Source: Deltaproteobacteria bacterium
Lineage (GTDB): Bacteria > Myxococcota_A > Polyangia > Polyangiales > Houyiibacteriaceae
Direction of reading: 5' to 3'
Assembly (NCBI GenBank): GCA_004283055.1
Contig: SHLP01000015.1
Coordinates: 1 to 45,579, forward strand
Length of the DNA: 45,579 nt
Shown here: one piece after another, positions 16,510-24,277 of the stretch
Layout of the letters: every line of letters begins with the position of its first letter
Numbering within the stretch: the stretch's first letter is position 1
Notes under the pieces: generated by a model
Database searches by the model: none
Told to the model about the DNA's origin: nothing
Seen by the model: the letters and a program-made list of their open reading frames with translations, nothing else
Position numbers and translations under genes: made by a program

Positions 16510-17457
16510 GTGGGCGATTCGGGCTTGTTGCTGCGGCTGACGGGCCCGGGGGGCTCGAATCTGCGTACGCTCGAAGCCGAGCTCGGGGTTTCGATGGGTC
16601 TGCGCGGCTCGACGATTCACATCCATGGACCGAACCGGGACGTCGAATTGGTCGAGCGCGTCCTTCACGAGCTGATCGACGCGCTTCAGTTCCGGGAGCT
16701 CAGCGCCGTCGAAATCGCGCGCGCCGCGCGCACCCTTCGCGCACATCCGCAGATGAGGCTTCGCGCGCTTCTGGACGACGTCGTGCTGACGACCTCGACC
16801 CGGCGTATCGTTTCGCCCAAGGGCGTTACCCAGCAGAGATACATTCAGTCGATCCGCGCTCACGACATCGTTTTCGGAATCGGGCCTGCTGGCACGGGCA
16901 AGACCTACCTTGCCATGGCGATGGCGATTCGCGCTCTTCAGGAGCGCCAGGTCAAGCGGATCGTCCTGACGCGTCCGGCGGTCGAGGCAGGCGAACGCCT
17001 CGGATTCCTACCGGGCGACCTCGCAGAAAAGATCAACCCCTACCTTCGACCGCTCTACGATGCCCTGCACGACATGATGGAGCCGGGACGGATTACCGCG
17101 TTGATCGAGCGGGGCACCATCGAGGTTGCGCCGCTGGCGTTCATGCGAGGCCGGACGCTCAACGACAGCTTCGTCGTCCTCGACGAGGCCCAGAACACGA
17201 CGCGGGAGCAGATGAAGATGTTCCTGACACGTCTGGGTTTCGACTCGAAGACCGTCATCACGGGAGACGTGACGCAAGTGGACCTGCCGGGGGGAGCGCA
17301 CAGCGGGCTTCGGCACGCCGAAAACGTGCTCTCACGGATCAACGGCATCGACTTCGTCTATTTCTCCCACACCGACGTCGTGCGTCACCCCCTGGTCCAG
17401 CAAATCGTCCAGGCCTACGATGTCCACGAATCGGGCTCTTCCAACGGTGACATCTAA
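16510..17457 (+). CDS. phoH: PhoH-family ATPase
   Basis: A 315-residue P-loop ATPase. An N-terminal KH-like RNA-binding-type region (about 1-60) is followed by the PhoH core: Walker A GPAGTGKTYLA, LTRPAVEAGERLGFLPGDLAEKINPYLRPLYDAL, Walker B SFVVLDEAQNTT, and VITGDVTQVDLP. In many bacteria phoH is followed by ybeY and linked to rRNA maturation; here the next gene is a cysteine synthase instead. The start is GTG 16510, the only usual start codon after the in-frame stop at 16441; family alignments begin slightly earlier (IEVGDSGLLL), so an ATT start at 16504 is conceivable. Confidence 0.93.
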   Translation: MGDSGLLLRLTGPGGSNLRTLEAELGVSMGLRGSTIHIHGPNRDVELVERVLHELIDALQFRELSAVEIARAARTLRAHPQMRLRALLDDVVLTTSTRRIVSPKGVTQQRYIQSIRAHDIVFGIGPAGTGKTYLAMAMAIRALQERQVKRIVLTRPAVEAGERLGFLPGDLAEKINPYLRPLYDALHDMMEPGRITALIERGTIEVAPLAFMRGRTLNDSFVVLDEAQNTTREQMKMFLTRLGFDSKTVITGDVTQVDLPGGAHSGLRHAENVLSRINGIDFVYFSHTDVVRHPLVQQIVQAYDVHESGSSNGDI

Positions 17458-17474
17458 GCTCTCCCTGGTATGCT
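17447..17474 (+). promoter_or_regulatory. Promoter GTGACA-16-TATGCT for the cysteine synthase gene
   Basis: GTGACA (17447-17452, 5 of 6 to the sigma-70 -35) and TATGCT (17469-17474) lie 16 nt apart, with TGG before the -10 giving an extended element. It overlaps the end of phoH. The -10 ends 9 nt before the ATG at 17484, so the transcript has little or no 5' leader. Confidence 0.55.
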
Positions 17475-17483
17475 AGCCGCCAC

Positions 17484-18392
17484 ATGAACGAGCGAATCTA
17501 CGACGGTGCGTTGGAGCTTATCGGCCACACGCCCTTGGTGCGGCTTGCGCGCATCAGCGATGAAAAGGGCGCGGAGATCTGCGGGAAGCTCGAGTCGCAC
17601 AATGTCGCCGGCTCGGTCAAGGACCGGCCTGCGCTTTCGATGGTCCTGGCCGCCGAAGCGTCGGGAGAGCTCCGAGAGGGCTCGACGGTCGTGGAAGCCA
17701 CCAGCGGCAACACGGGGATCAGCCTCGCCATGATCTGCGCCGTTCGCGGGTACCGCTGCCTAATCGTGATGCCTGAGGACATGAGTGTGGCTCGCCGTCA
17801 CTTGCTCAAATCCTATGGTGCCGAGGTGGTCCTGACTGCGTCCGAGGACGGAATGGCGGGCGCCGTCGAGCAAGCGGAGCGCCTGCTGCGGACGACTCCA
17901 AACGCGATGATGTGCCGCCAGTTCGAAAACCCGGCCAACCCGGCGGTTCACTCCGAGACGACCGCAGAGGAAATCTGGGAGGCAAGCGGCGGCAAGGTCG
18001 ACGCTTTCGTCGCTGGCGTCGGTACGGGCGGGACGCTCACGGGGGTCGGGCGCGTCCTCAAAGAGCGCAATCCGGACATTCGCTTGGTAGCGGTCGAACC
18101 GCGCGCGAGCGCCGTACTTTCTGGCGGCAAGGCGGGCCTGCATGGGATTCAAGGCCTTGGAGCCGGCTTCGTTCCGGAGGTGCTCGACACCGAGCTGCCA
18201 AACGAGGTGCTGACGGTCACCGACCTCGCCGCAGAGCGTATGACGAAGCGGCTAGCCCGAGAAGAGGGACTTCTGCTCGGTCCTTCCGCCGGCGCGAACG
18301 TTCATGCGGCGCTCGAGGTCGCACGCCGTTTGAAGCCGGGGCAGCGGGTCGTCACGATTTTGTGCGATGGCGGCGAGCGCTACCTCTGCTGA
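17484..18392 (+). CDS. cysK: Cysteine synthase (O-acetylserine sulfhydrylase)
   Basis: A 302-residue PLP enzyme of fold type II that makes cysteine from O-acetylserine and sulfide. The PLP Lys is Lys46 in AGSVKDRPA, the substrate loop is EATSGNTGIS (about 71-80), the phosphate-binding loop is GVGTGGTLTGVG, and the C-terminal active-site Ser lies in GPSAGANVHAAL. The KDRPALSM region resembles CysM and the IQGLGAGFVPEVLD region resembles CysK, so sub-family assignment is moderate. It ends at CDGGERYLC, shorter than the usual tail after ERYLS. It has its own strong promoter, and the SMUG1-like gene follows after 6 nt. Confidence 0.92.
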   Translation: MNERIYDGALELIGHTPLVRLARISDEKGAEICGKLESHNVAGSVKDRPALSMVLAAEASGELREGSTVVEATSGNTGISLAMICAVRGYRCLIVMPEDMSVARRHLLKSYGAEVVLTASEDGMAGAVEQAERLLRTTPNAMMCRQFENPANPAVHSETTAEEIWEASGGKVDAFVAGVGTGGTLTGVGRVLKERNPDIRLVAVEPRASAVLSGGKAGLHGIQGLGAGFVPEVLDTELPNEVLTVTDLAAERMTKRLAREEGLLLGPSAGANVHAALEVARRLKPGQRVVTILCDGGERYLC

Positions 18393-18398
18393 CCCCCC

Positions 18399-19112
18399 AT
18401 GAGCGAGCTCGTCAAAGCGTCGCGCGCGCTCAGCCGCGTCATCTCCGAGCTCGAGTTCAGCGAGCCGGTGACCCACGTCTACAATCCTCTCGAGTACGCG
18501 CGGCGCCCGCACGAGCTTTATCTGAGCCGATTTGGCTCTGGCTCCAAAGAGGTGGTCCTGGTGGGAATGAATCCCGGACCCTTCGGGATGGCGCAGACGG
18601 GTGTCCCGTTTGGCGACGTCGGCTTCGTCCGCGATTGGATGGGAATCGAAGCGTCGGTCGATCATCCGGGCGAGGAGCATCCAAAGCGCCCAGTGCTTGG
18701 TTTCCACTGCGAACGGTCGGAGGTGAGCGGCTCCCGTGTCTGGGGCTGGGCGCGTGAGCGCTTTGGCACGCCAGAACGGTTCTTTTCGAGATTCTTCGTC
18801 CTCAACTACTGTCCCCTCCTTTTCCTGGAATCGACCGGGCGGAACCGCACGCCAGACAAGCTAAGGGCCGATGAGCGGGCCGCGCTCCTGCCTGCCTGCG
18901 ACCAGGCACTGCGCGATGCCGTTGGCATTCTCTCGCCGTCCCTGGTCGTCGGGGTGGGGGTCTGGGCAACCAGGCGCGCGCGCGCGGCGCTCGGCGACGA
19001 AAGCCCGGCAATTGGCAGCATCCTCCATCCAAGCCCGGCAAGCCCGAAGGCCAATCGCGGTTGGGCTCCGCAGGCCGAAAGCGACCTGCGCGACTTGGGC
19101 GTCGACATATAG
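18399..19112 (+). CDS. smug1: SMUG1-type uracil-DNA glycosylase
   Basis: A 237-residue base-excision repair enzyme removing uracil and oxidised pyrimidines from DNA. It carries the SMUG1 signature almost unchanged from animals: GMNPGPFGMAQTGVPFGDV with catalytic-type Asn58, LNYCPLLFL followed by SGRN/TGRNRTPDKL, LVVGVGVWA, and the C-terminal HPSPASPKANRGW with His210. Length and motif order match SMUG1 rather than the Ung, MUG or bacterial family 4/5 enzymes. It starts 6 nt after the cysteine synthase stop and is probably co-transcribed with it. SMUG1 is patchy in bacteria, so transfer is possible, but base usage here is like its neighbours. Confidence 0.94.
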   Translation: MSELVKASRALSRVISELEFSEPVTHVYNPLEYARRPHELYLSRFGSGSKEVVLVGMNPGPFGMAQTGVPFGDVGFVRDWMGIEASVDHPGEEHPKRPVLGFHCERSEVSGSRVWGWARERFGTPERFFSRFFVLNYCPLLFLESTGRNRTPDKLRADERAALLPACDQALRDAVGILSPSLVVGVGVWATRRARAALGDESPAIGSILHPSPASPKANRGWAPQAESDLRDLGVDI

Positions 19113-19161
19113 GCGCGCGCCCCGCACCCATGCGCTATGCTACCGCCCGGGGTTCGACGAA

Positions 19162-19437
19162 ATGCGGAGCAAAGCCATCCAAGTAGCCGCCATCGCGGCG
19201 CTCGTTTCAGGTTGCGGACACGAGTCCGCCGCCACACAGCAGATACGGAGTGCGGCGGCAGTCGATTTGGACTGTGACGCCTCGCTGATCGAGCTCGTGG
19301 ACGACGCGGCCATGCAAAAGCGAGTCAGCGGATGCGGCCGTACGCTGACCTACATGTACAAGTGCACGTCGACCGCGGGCGGCGGCAAGGACTGCCGCTG
19401 GAAGCCGGTCCGCGACGATACGAACAAGCTCGACTAG
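19162..19437 (+). CDS. Small Cys-rich lipoprotein
   Basis: A 91-residue exported lipoprotein starting at ATG 19162. Signal with lipobox ALVSGC (Cys15), then a short mature part with paired cysteines (LDCDASLIEL, VSGCGRTLTYMYKC, KDCRWKPV). I recall similar small Cys lipoproteins as common in Polyangia-type myxobacteria; their role is not known. A -10-like TATGCT (19136-19141) lies 20 nt upstream. The last four bases (CTAG) are shared with the convergent kinase gene stop. Confidence 0.78.
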   Translation: MRSKAIQVAAIAALVSGCGHESAATQQIRSAAAVDLDCDASLIELVDDAAMQKRVSGCGRTLTYMYKCTSTAGGGKDCRWKPVRDDTNKLD

Positions 19438-20678
19438 CCGCCGTCGGCCTGCAGCGCGCGCACCTGCTCCTGCAGCTCGCCGATATCGGGGTTGTTTGGG
19501 TCAAAAGAGCTCGCGCGTTCGAGCGCGGAAGTTGCTCCCGCGAGGTCTCCGTTTGCGAGGGCCGCGCGCGCATTCGCAAGCTCGTCTTTCGCCGCCTCCT
19601 CGCGTTCATGCGGAGAAAGAGCGTCGGGACCAGCATCGGTCTCGGCCGCGGTGGCGGCGTCCATTGCGGCGCCGCTGTCAGCGCCAGCGTCCGCCAAAGC
19701 GGCGGCCTTGGTCCCGGCACCGCCGTTCGAGTCTCTCGAGTTGCAGTTCTCGACCGCAAACCACAGGGCCAGGAGGAGCCCGATGGTCGAGGTCATGGCG
19801 AACGGAAGGCTGGTGCTTCGACGTCTCGACCTGGGCGGGCGGCGTCCCTCGTACGCCTGCCTGAGCGCCGATGCGAAAGTTCGGGCGCTCGCGTACCGGT
19901 CGGAAGGGCGCTTGCGGAGCGCACGAAGGATGGCGGCGTCGAGCGCGCTCGGGATGGCTGCGCCCCGATTGGCCTCGCTTGGGGGCACAGGGTCGGTGCT
20001 CATGACCTTGTGCGCTACGGCTAGTGCCTCCGAGCCCGGAAAGGCGCGCTCGCCGCACGCCGCCTCGTAGATGACAGCCCCAAAGGAGAACAGGTCGCTC
20101 TGCTCACTGTACTCACCGCTACGAAGCGTCTCCGGCGCGGCGTAACACGGAGTTCCGAGGAACTGCCCCTCCTTCGTCAGCTCTGCGTTGGGGATTCGAG
20201 CGATCCCGAAGTCGGCGAGCTTCACCTGGCCGTTGTTGGTGATGAGCAGATTCTCGGGCTTGAGGTCGCGGTGGATCACGCCGGCCATGTGCGCCGTCGT
20301 CAGAGCATCGGCGACCTGCTGAGCGAGGTCGAGGAGCTCGTCGCGGGACAGCACACCGCGCTTTTTGAGCGCCTGCTTCAGGGTGTGCCCCGGGACGTAC
20401 TCGAAGACCAGATAGGGGCCGACGTCCGGATCGTCCCCAACATCGAATATCTGAACGATATTGGGATGTTGGAGACGAGCCGCCGCACGGGCCTCGTTTT
20501 GGAAACGGCTGAGAAAAACCTCGCGCGTCTCGGGATCCAGCGCAAGGTCACGCAGCGTTTTCACGGCGACCGGGCGATCGAGATCTGCATCATGCGCCAG
20601 ATAGACGTTTCCCATCGAGCCTGCCCCGAGGAGCCGGTCGATGCGGTAGCGGCCGATCTGTTGCGGCAGTTCTTCCAT
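19434..20678 (-). CDS. Hanks-type Ser/Thr protein kinase with TM and TPR-like tail
   Basis: A 414-residue PknB-like kinase. Catalytic domain about 10-275: Gly loop LGAGSMGNVY, ATP-anchoring Lys40 (VAVKTL), HRDLKPEN with catalytic Asp138, DFG at 156-158, and the APE-like APETL. A basic juxtamembrane run (RRPPRSRRRS) is followed by a transmembrane helix (about 293-312). The outer part is Ala/Asp-rich and ends in one TPR-like repeat (NARAALANGDLAGATSALERASSFDPNN). Kinases of this plan phosphorylate cytosolic targets; the ligand of the outer part is unknown. 62 nt separate it from pyruvate kinase upstream on the same strand. Confidence 0.95.
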   Translation of the reverse strand: MEELPQQIGRYRIDRLLGAGSMGNVYLAHDADLDRPVAVKTLRDLALDPETREVFLSRFQNEARAAARLQHPNIVQIFDVGDDPDVGPYLVFEYVPGHTLKQALKKRGVLSRDELLDLAQQVADALTTAHMAGVIHRDLKPENLLITNNGQVKLADFGIARIPNAELTKEGQFLGTPCYAAPETLRSGEYSEQSDLFSFGAVIYEAACGERAFPGSEALAVAHKVMSTDPVPPSEANRGAAIPSALDAAILRALRKRPSDRYASARTFASALRQAYEGRRPPRSRRRSTSLPFAMTSTIGLLLALWFAVENCNSRDSNGGAGTKAAALADAGADSGAAMDAATAAETDAGPDALSPHEREEAAKDELANARAALANGDLAGATSALERASSFDPNNPDIGELQEQVRALQADGG

Positions 20679-20740
20679 GGGCGCGATCTAGTCCATGCGG
20701 GAGGACGGGGCCAGAGAGGACGAGAGCCGAGCAGAGAAGA

Positions 20741-22150
20741 CTAGAGACGATGGAGCTTCAGGGTATTGGTGCGCCCGGAAGGAGGCCAGCCAAGGACCAT
20801 CGCGAACGCCTCGCCGCGTTGGCAAAGTTGCTCCCGCACCAGCAGAGAAGAGGCGATCCGCAGTGTCTCATCCAGCGACTCCGGGGGCACTTCGATTCGC
20901 GGAATCACCCCCCATTCGAGCGCCAGCCGTCGTGCGACGCGCGTGTCGCTGGTGATGGCCAAGATTGGCGCGCGAGGGCGATGCTCTGCCAGTAAGCCGG
21001 CCGAGCGACCGTCCTGGGTAAACACCACGACCGCCTTGAGAGGCAGATGCGTGGTCAACTCCGCTGCGGCGCGCGCCGCTGCATTTGCAAACGACCAGTC
21101 CTCCTCGACGACGCTTTTGAGCTCGCGGAACTCCCGCGAGAGATCTTCGACGTAGTCCGATTCGACCTCGCGGACGATCGCATCCATCATCTGCAGCGCC
21201 TGCAGAGGGTAGCGACCTGCTGCCGTCTCCCCGCTGAGCATGACGGCATCGGTTCCGTCCATCACAGCATTGGCCACGTCGGCAGCTTCGGCCCGCGTCG
21301 GCCGTGGGTTTCGAATCATCGAGTCCAGCATCTGTGTTGCGGTGATGACGATTTTTCCATGTGCGTTGGTTTCCCGGATGATCCGCTTCTGAATCATCGG
21401 CACCTTCTCGGCACCCAGCTCGACGCCGAGATCTCCGCGGGCAATCATGATGCCGTCCGCCGCGTCGACGATTTCGGAAAGAACCTCGATCGCCTCTGGA
21501 CGCTCGATCTTCGCGATGACCGGCACATCGCCGGCCAGAGCCTTGGCCTCTCGCACGTCATCGGCGGCTCGAACGAACGAGAGCGCCACGTAGTCTGCCT
21601 CGAGGGTGGAAACCGCGAAGGCCAGGTCCTCCCGGTCCTTTTCAGTCAGGGCTGGTCCGGTGATCGAGACGCCGGGCAGGTTGAGGCCCTTGTGGTCGGA
21701 AAGGTTGCCGCCGTCCTCGACAATCGTGTGGACGGTGTTGCCTGCGACACGATCGACGCGAAGCCGAATGAAGCCGTCGTCAAGCGCGATTGCATCGCCA
21801 GGCTTCAAGTCGGCGCCCAAGGACTCGTGGGTGACCGAAACGATGTCCTGGTTCCCCTCGACCTCGTTCGTCGTCAGGGCGAAGTGGTCACCCTGCTTGA
21901 GGTCGATCGGCCCCTGCGCAAACTTTCCGACGCGCATCTTGGGGCCCTGCATGTCGGCGAGAATGGCCATCGGCCGGCGTGCATCGGCAGCGGCCCGGCG
22001 GACCAGCTTCGCCATCTCGGCATGCGACGTGTGGTCGCCGTGCGAGAAATTGAGTCGAGCGCAGTTCATCCCCGCTCGGACGAGCTCGTCGAGCTTCGCC
22101 TTGGTGTCGCTTGCGGGCCCGAGCGTGCACACGATCTTGGTGCGTCTCAC
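20741..22150 (-). CDS. pyk: Pyruvate kinase
   Basis: A 469-residue glycolytic enzyme converting phosphoenolpyruvate and ADP to pyruvate and ATP. Motifs: RTKIVCTLGPASD at the start, MNCARLNFSHG, MQGPKMRVG, the metal/PEP region MIARGDLGVELGAEKVPMIQK, TATQMLDSMI, and the C-terminal regulatory fold VFTQDGRSAGLLAEHRPRAPILA. Full length for the family. GTG start with an AAGGGCGAA site immediately upstream. The exported-protein gene upstream on the same strand ends in the opposite order (36 nt away), so the two may be co-transcribed. Confidence 0.97.
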   Translation of the reverse strand: MRRTKIVCTLGPASDTKAKLDELVRAGMNCARLNFSHGDHTSHAEMAKLVRRAAADARRPMAILADMQGPKMRVGKFAQGPIDLKQGDHFALTTNEVEGNQDIVSVTHESLGADLKPGDAIALDDGFIRLRVDRVAGNTVHTIVEDGGNLSDHKGLNLPGVSITGPALTEKDREDLAFAVSTLEADYVALSFVRAADDVREAKALAGDVPVIAKIERPEAIEVLSEIVDAADGIMIARGDLGVELGAEKVPMIQKRIIRETNAHGKIVITATQMLDSMIRNPRPTRAEAADVANAVMDGTDAVMLSGETAAGRYPLQALQMMDAIVREVESDYVEDLSREFRELKSVVEEDWSFANAAARAAAELTTHLPLKAVVVFTQDGRSAGLLAEHRPRAPILAITSDTRVARRLALEWGVIPRIEVPPESLDETLRIASSLLVREQLCQRGEAFAMVLGWPPSGRTNTLKLHRL

Positions 22151-22186
22151 TTCGCCCTTGTAGCCGGGTTCGATGCGCCGGCCAAG

Positions 22187-22831
22187 CTAGCGGTGACGGT
22201 AGCGGTCCGGTTCCCAGCGGCTCAAGCTCGACTTGAAGCCCAGACGCACCACAAACGTCGTGTACAGCGTCCACTGGCTCCGGTCGCTCGTCGCCTGGGT
22301 GTTTCGAAAAGATGGATCGCTGTTCACATGACGCGCGGCGATTCGAAGCCAGAGGCCGCGGAGCGTTTTGAGCGGCCGGTAGAGCGGCAGGCCGAAGCCA
22401 AAGCCGACACCGAGCCCGGTGCTTCGTCTGCCGTCGAGGGCAAAGGCGGGCCCGATCTCGAAAAAAATCGACTGCAACATCAGGTCCACGAACTCGACCC
22501 AGGTTTGCTTGGAGAGAAAAAAGAGCGCGGGGAAGAGCGGACGGAGATCGACACCCACAAACAAGTGTTGCCCGGAATCGGGACCCCATCGTCCCGAAAG
22601 AACGAGCCCGGCGACGTCGGCGACCAGGAAGCGTGCCTCTCCCACGACGTTGGGGTCCGCCGTTCGATCGAGCCACGTGGCCCCAGCCCCAGCGCCGAGC
22701 GCGAGGCTGAGCCCGCGATCCCAGCGACCATAGAGCCCGTCCCCCTTGCGCTGCGCGCTTGAAGAGGCGGCAAACGACGACAGGACGAGGATCGAGCCGA
22801 CGATCACCCCCAGACGGGCGCCTCGTGTCAT
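22187..22831 (-). CDS. Exported barrel-like protein of unknown function
   Basis: 214 residues from ATG 22831, which has a GGGGGA site just upstream. The frame runs on to 23416 but that part is antisense to the kinase gene and is not coding. An N-terminal signal peptide (MTRGARLGVIVGSILVLSSFAASSSAQ, cut near AQ) precedes alternating strand-like segments with Gly/aromatic content (GLSLALGAGAGATWL, LFVGVDLRPLFPALFF, GLGVGFGFGLPLYRP, WTLYTTFVVRLGF) ending in an aromatic-rich strand, as in small outer-membrane barrels. I do not recognise a named family. Confidence 0.75.
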   Translation of the reverse strand: MTRGARLGVIVGSILVLSSFAASSSAQRKGDGLYGRWDRGLSLALGAGAGATWLDRTADPNVVGEARFLVADVAGLVLSGRWGPDSGQHLFVGVDLRPLFPALFFLSKQTWVEFVDLMLQSIFFEIGPAFALDGRRSTGLGVGFGFGLPLYRPLKTLRGLWLRIAARHVNSDPSFRNTQATSDRSQWTLYTTFVVRLGFKSSLSRWEPDRYRHR

Positions 22832-22879
22832 GATTCCCCCATGCACCGGCCTGCGTGGCGGGTCAAGAGATTGAGGCGG

Positions 22880-22885
22880 TAGACT
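22880..22885 (+). promoter_or_regulatory. -10-like hexamer TAGACT before the sensor kinase
   Basis: TAGACT (4 of 6 to consensus) ends 6 nt before the ATG at 22892, and no ribosome-binding site is present, so the mRNA is probably leaderless. No clear -35. Confidence 0.35.
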
Positions 22886-22891
22886 GTACGC

Positions 22892-24262
22892 ATGGGGCGT
22901 TCGTTCGGCTTGGGGCTTCGAAGCCAGCTCATGCTCGCGCTCATCGTAGCGTTTGGGGCCGCGTTCGTATTGCTTAGCCTCGTGACGGCGAGGCTCGACG
23001 AGAGTGAGAGCGCCGAAGAGCAGCGGACGCGCGCAGAGGGACTTGCCCAGGCGCTCAGTGCAGGGGCCGGCGCCGAAGGGGAAGGGCTGCGTGAGGAAGC
23101 CATGGGTCGAATGCTGTCGGAGGGACTGTTTCGACGCGTTGAAATCCACACCGCGGGTGGCTTGTCCGAGAGCTGGGGGGTCCTCGAGGGCAAACCCGAC
23201 GCAGTTGTCACCACGGTGGACGGCTTGGAGCTGCGAGTTTGGGTGCCGGCGAGTTATCGCGGCGAAGCCGCGCGGCGAAGCTTGTTTCTCTTCTACCTCG
23301 GCCTGACGGCGTCCACGGTGCTGCTGCTCAGCTATGTCCTGCTGACCTATTTCATCGTGCGACCGATCGATCGTTTGAGGTTGGCCTCCGAGCGCCTCGC
23401 CGCCAACCGTTTGCACACTCGTGTTCCCGTGCAGGGTGCCGCCGAGGTCGCACGCCTTGCTGCGACCTTCAACGAGATGGCCGCGCAGCTTCGAGATGAT
23501 CGAGCGTCGCTACAGCAAAGACTCGAAGAGCTCGAGCAGACCACCGCCGAGCTCACGACGGCTCAGGAGCAGGTCATCCGGAGCGCGCGTTTGGCGGCTG
23601 TCGGACGCCTCTCCGCCGGCGTCGCACACGAGATCGGAAATCCACTCGCGGCGATTCGCGGCTTGCTCGACTTGATGCAGCTCGGCGACCTCAATCGCGA
23701 TGAAGAGAAGGAGTTCGTCACTCGGATCCAGCGAGAGACGGAGCGAATCCATCACACGATTGCCGACTTGCTCGACTTCTCGAGGGACGATTCTGGGTCG
23801 GAGCCGCGAATCGAAAGCTCCGCGGACCTTGCAGAGGTGGTTTCCGACACGGTCAAGCTGATCGATCGTCAGAGCCGTTTTCGTGACATCGAGCTGGCCC
23901 TTGCGCTCGAGGACGGGCTTTCCCGCGTGCGCGGGGACCACGAGCGGCTGCGACAGCTCCTCCTCAACCTGCTTTTCAACGCGGCGGACGCTCTCGGCGG
24001 CAAAGGCCGCATCGAGGTCCACGCTCGCGATGCGGCCGGAGTCGTGGAGCTGATCGTCGAAGACGATGGGCCTGGGATAGACAGCGAAATTATCGACCAG
24101 GTGTTTGATCCCTTCGTCACCACGAAGGCGGCGGGGCAGGGAACCGGCCTCGGGCTTGCCGTCTGTTACACGATCGTCGAGCGGCTCGGCGGAACGATCG
24201 AGGCCTCCAATCGGACGCAGGGCGGGGCGTCATTCGAAGTGCGTTTGCTCGCAGCACGCTGA
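22892..24262 (+). CDS. Membrane sensor histidine kinase (TM-periplasmic-TM-HAMP-HisKA-HATPase)
   Basis: A 456-residue inner-membrane kinase. TM1 is about residues 10-30, a roughly 95-residue periplasmic loop follows, TM2 is about 131-153, then HAMP (RPIDRLRLASERLAANRLHTRVPVQGAAEVARLAATFNEMAAQL), a short coiled coil, and HisKA with His246 (VAHEIGNPL). ATPase boxes: NLLFNAADAL, DDGPGID, FDPFVTTK and GQGTGLGLA. All catalytic features are intact. No response regulator lies next to it, so it is an orphan whose partner is elsewhere. Divergent from the exported-protein gene, convergent with uvrC. Confidence 0.94.
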   Translation: MGRSFGLGLRSQLMLALIVAFGAAFVLLSLVTARLDESESAEEQRTRAEGLAQALSAGAGAEGEGLREEAMGRMLSEGLFRRVEIHTAGGLSESWGVLEGKPDAVVTTVDGLELRVWVPASYRGEAARRSLFLFYLGLTASTVLLLSYVLLTYFIVRPIDRLRLASERLAANRLHTRVPVQGAAEVARLAATFNEMAAQLRDDRASLQQRLEELEQTTAELTTAQEQVIRSARLAAVGRLSAGVAHEIGNPLAAIRGLLDLMQLGDLNRDEEKEFVTRIQRETERIHHTIADLLDFSRDDSGSEPRIESSADLAEVVSDTVKLIDRQSRFRDIELALALEDGLSRVRGDHERLRQLLLNLLFNAADALGGKGRIEVHARDAAGVVELIVEDDGPGIDSEIIDQVFDPFVTTKAAGQGTGLGLAVCYTIVERLGGTIEASNRTQGGASFEVRLLAAR

Positions 24263-24277
24263 GCCGGACCTGGCTCG

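Noticed and set aside
21047-22762. 571-residue open frame on the plus strand
   Set aside because: Antisense to pyruvate kinase and the exported protein; GC-rich DNA keeps such frames open.
22832-23416. 195-residue N-terminal extension of the exported protein
   Set aside because: Antisense to the sensor kinase; a signal peptide and ribosome-binding site mark ATG 22831 as the start.
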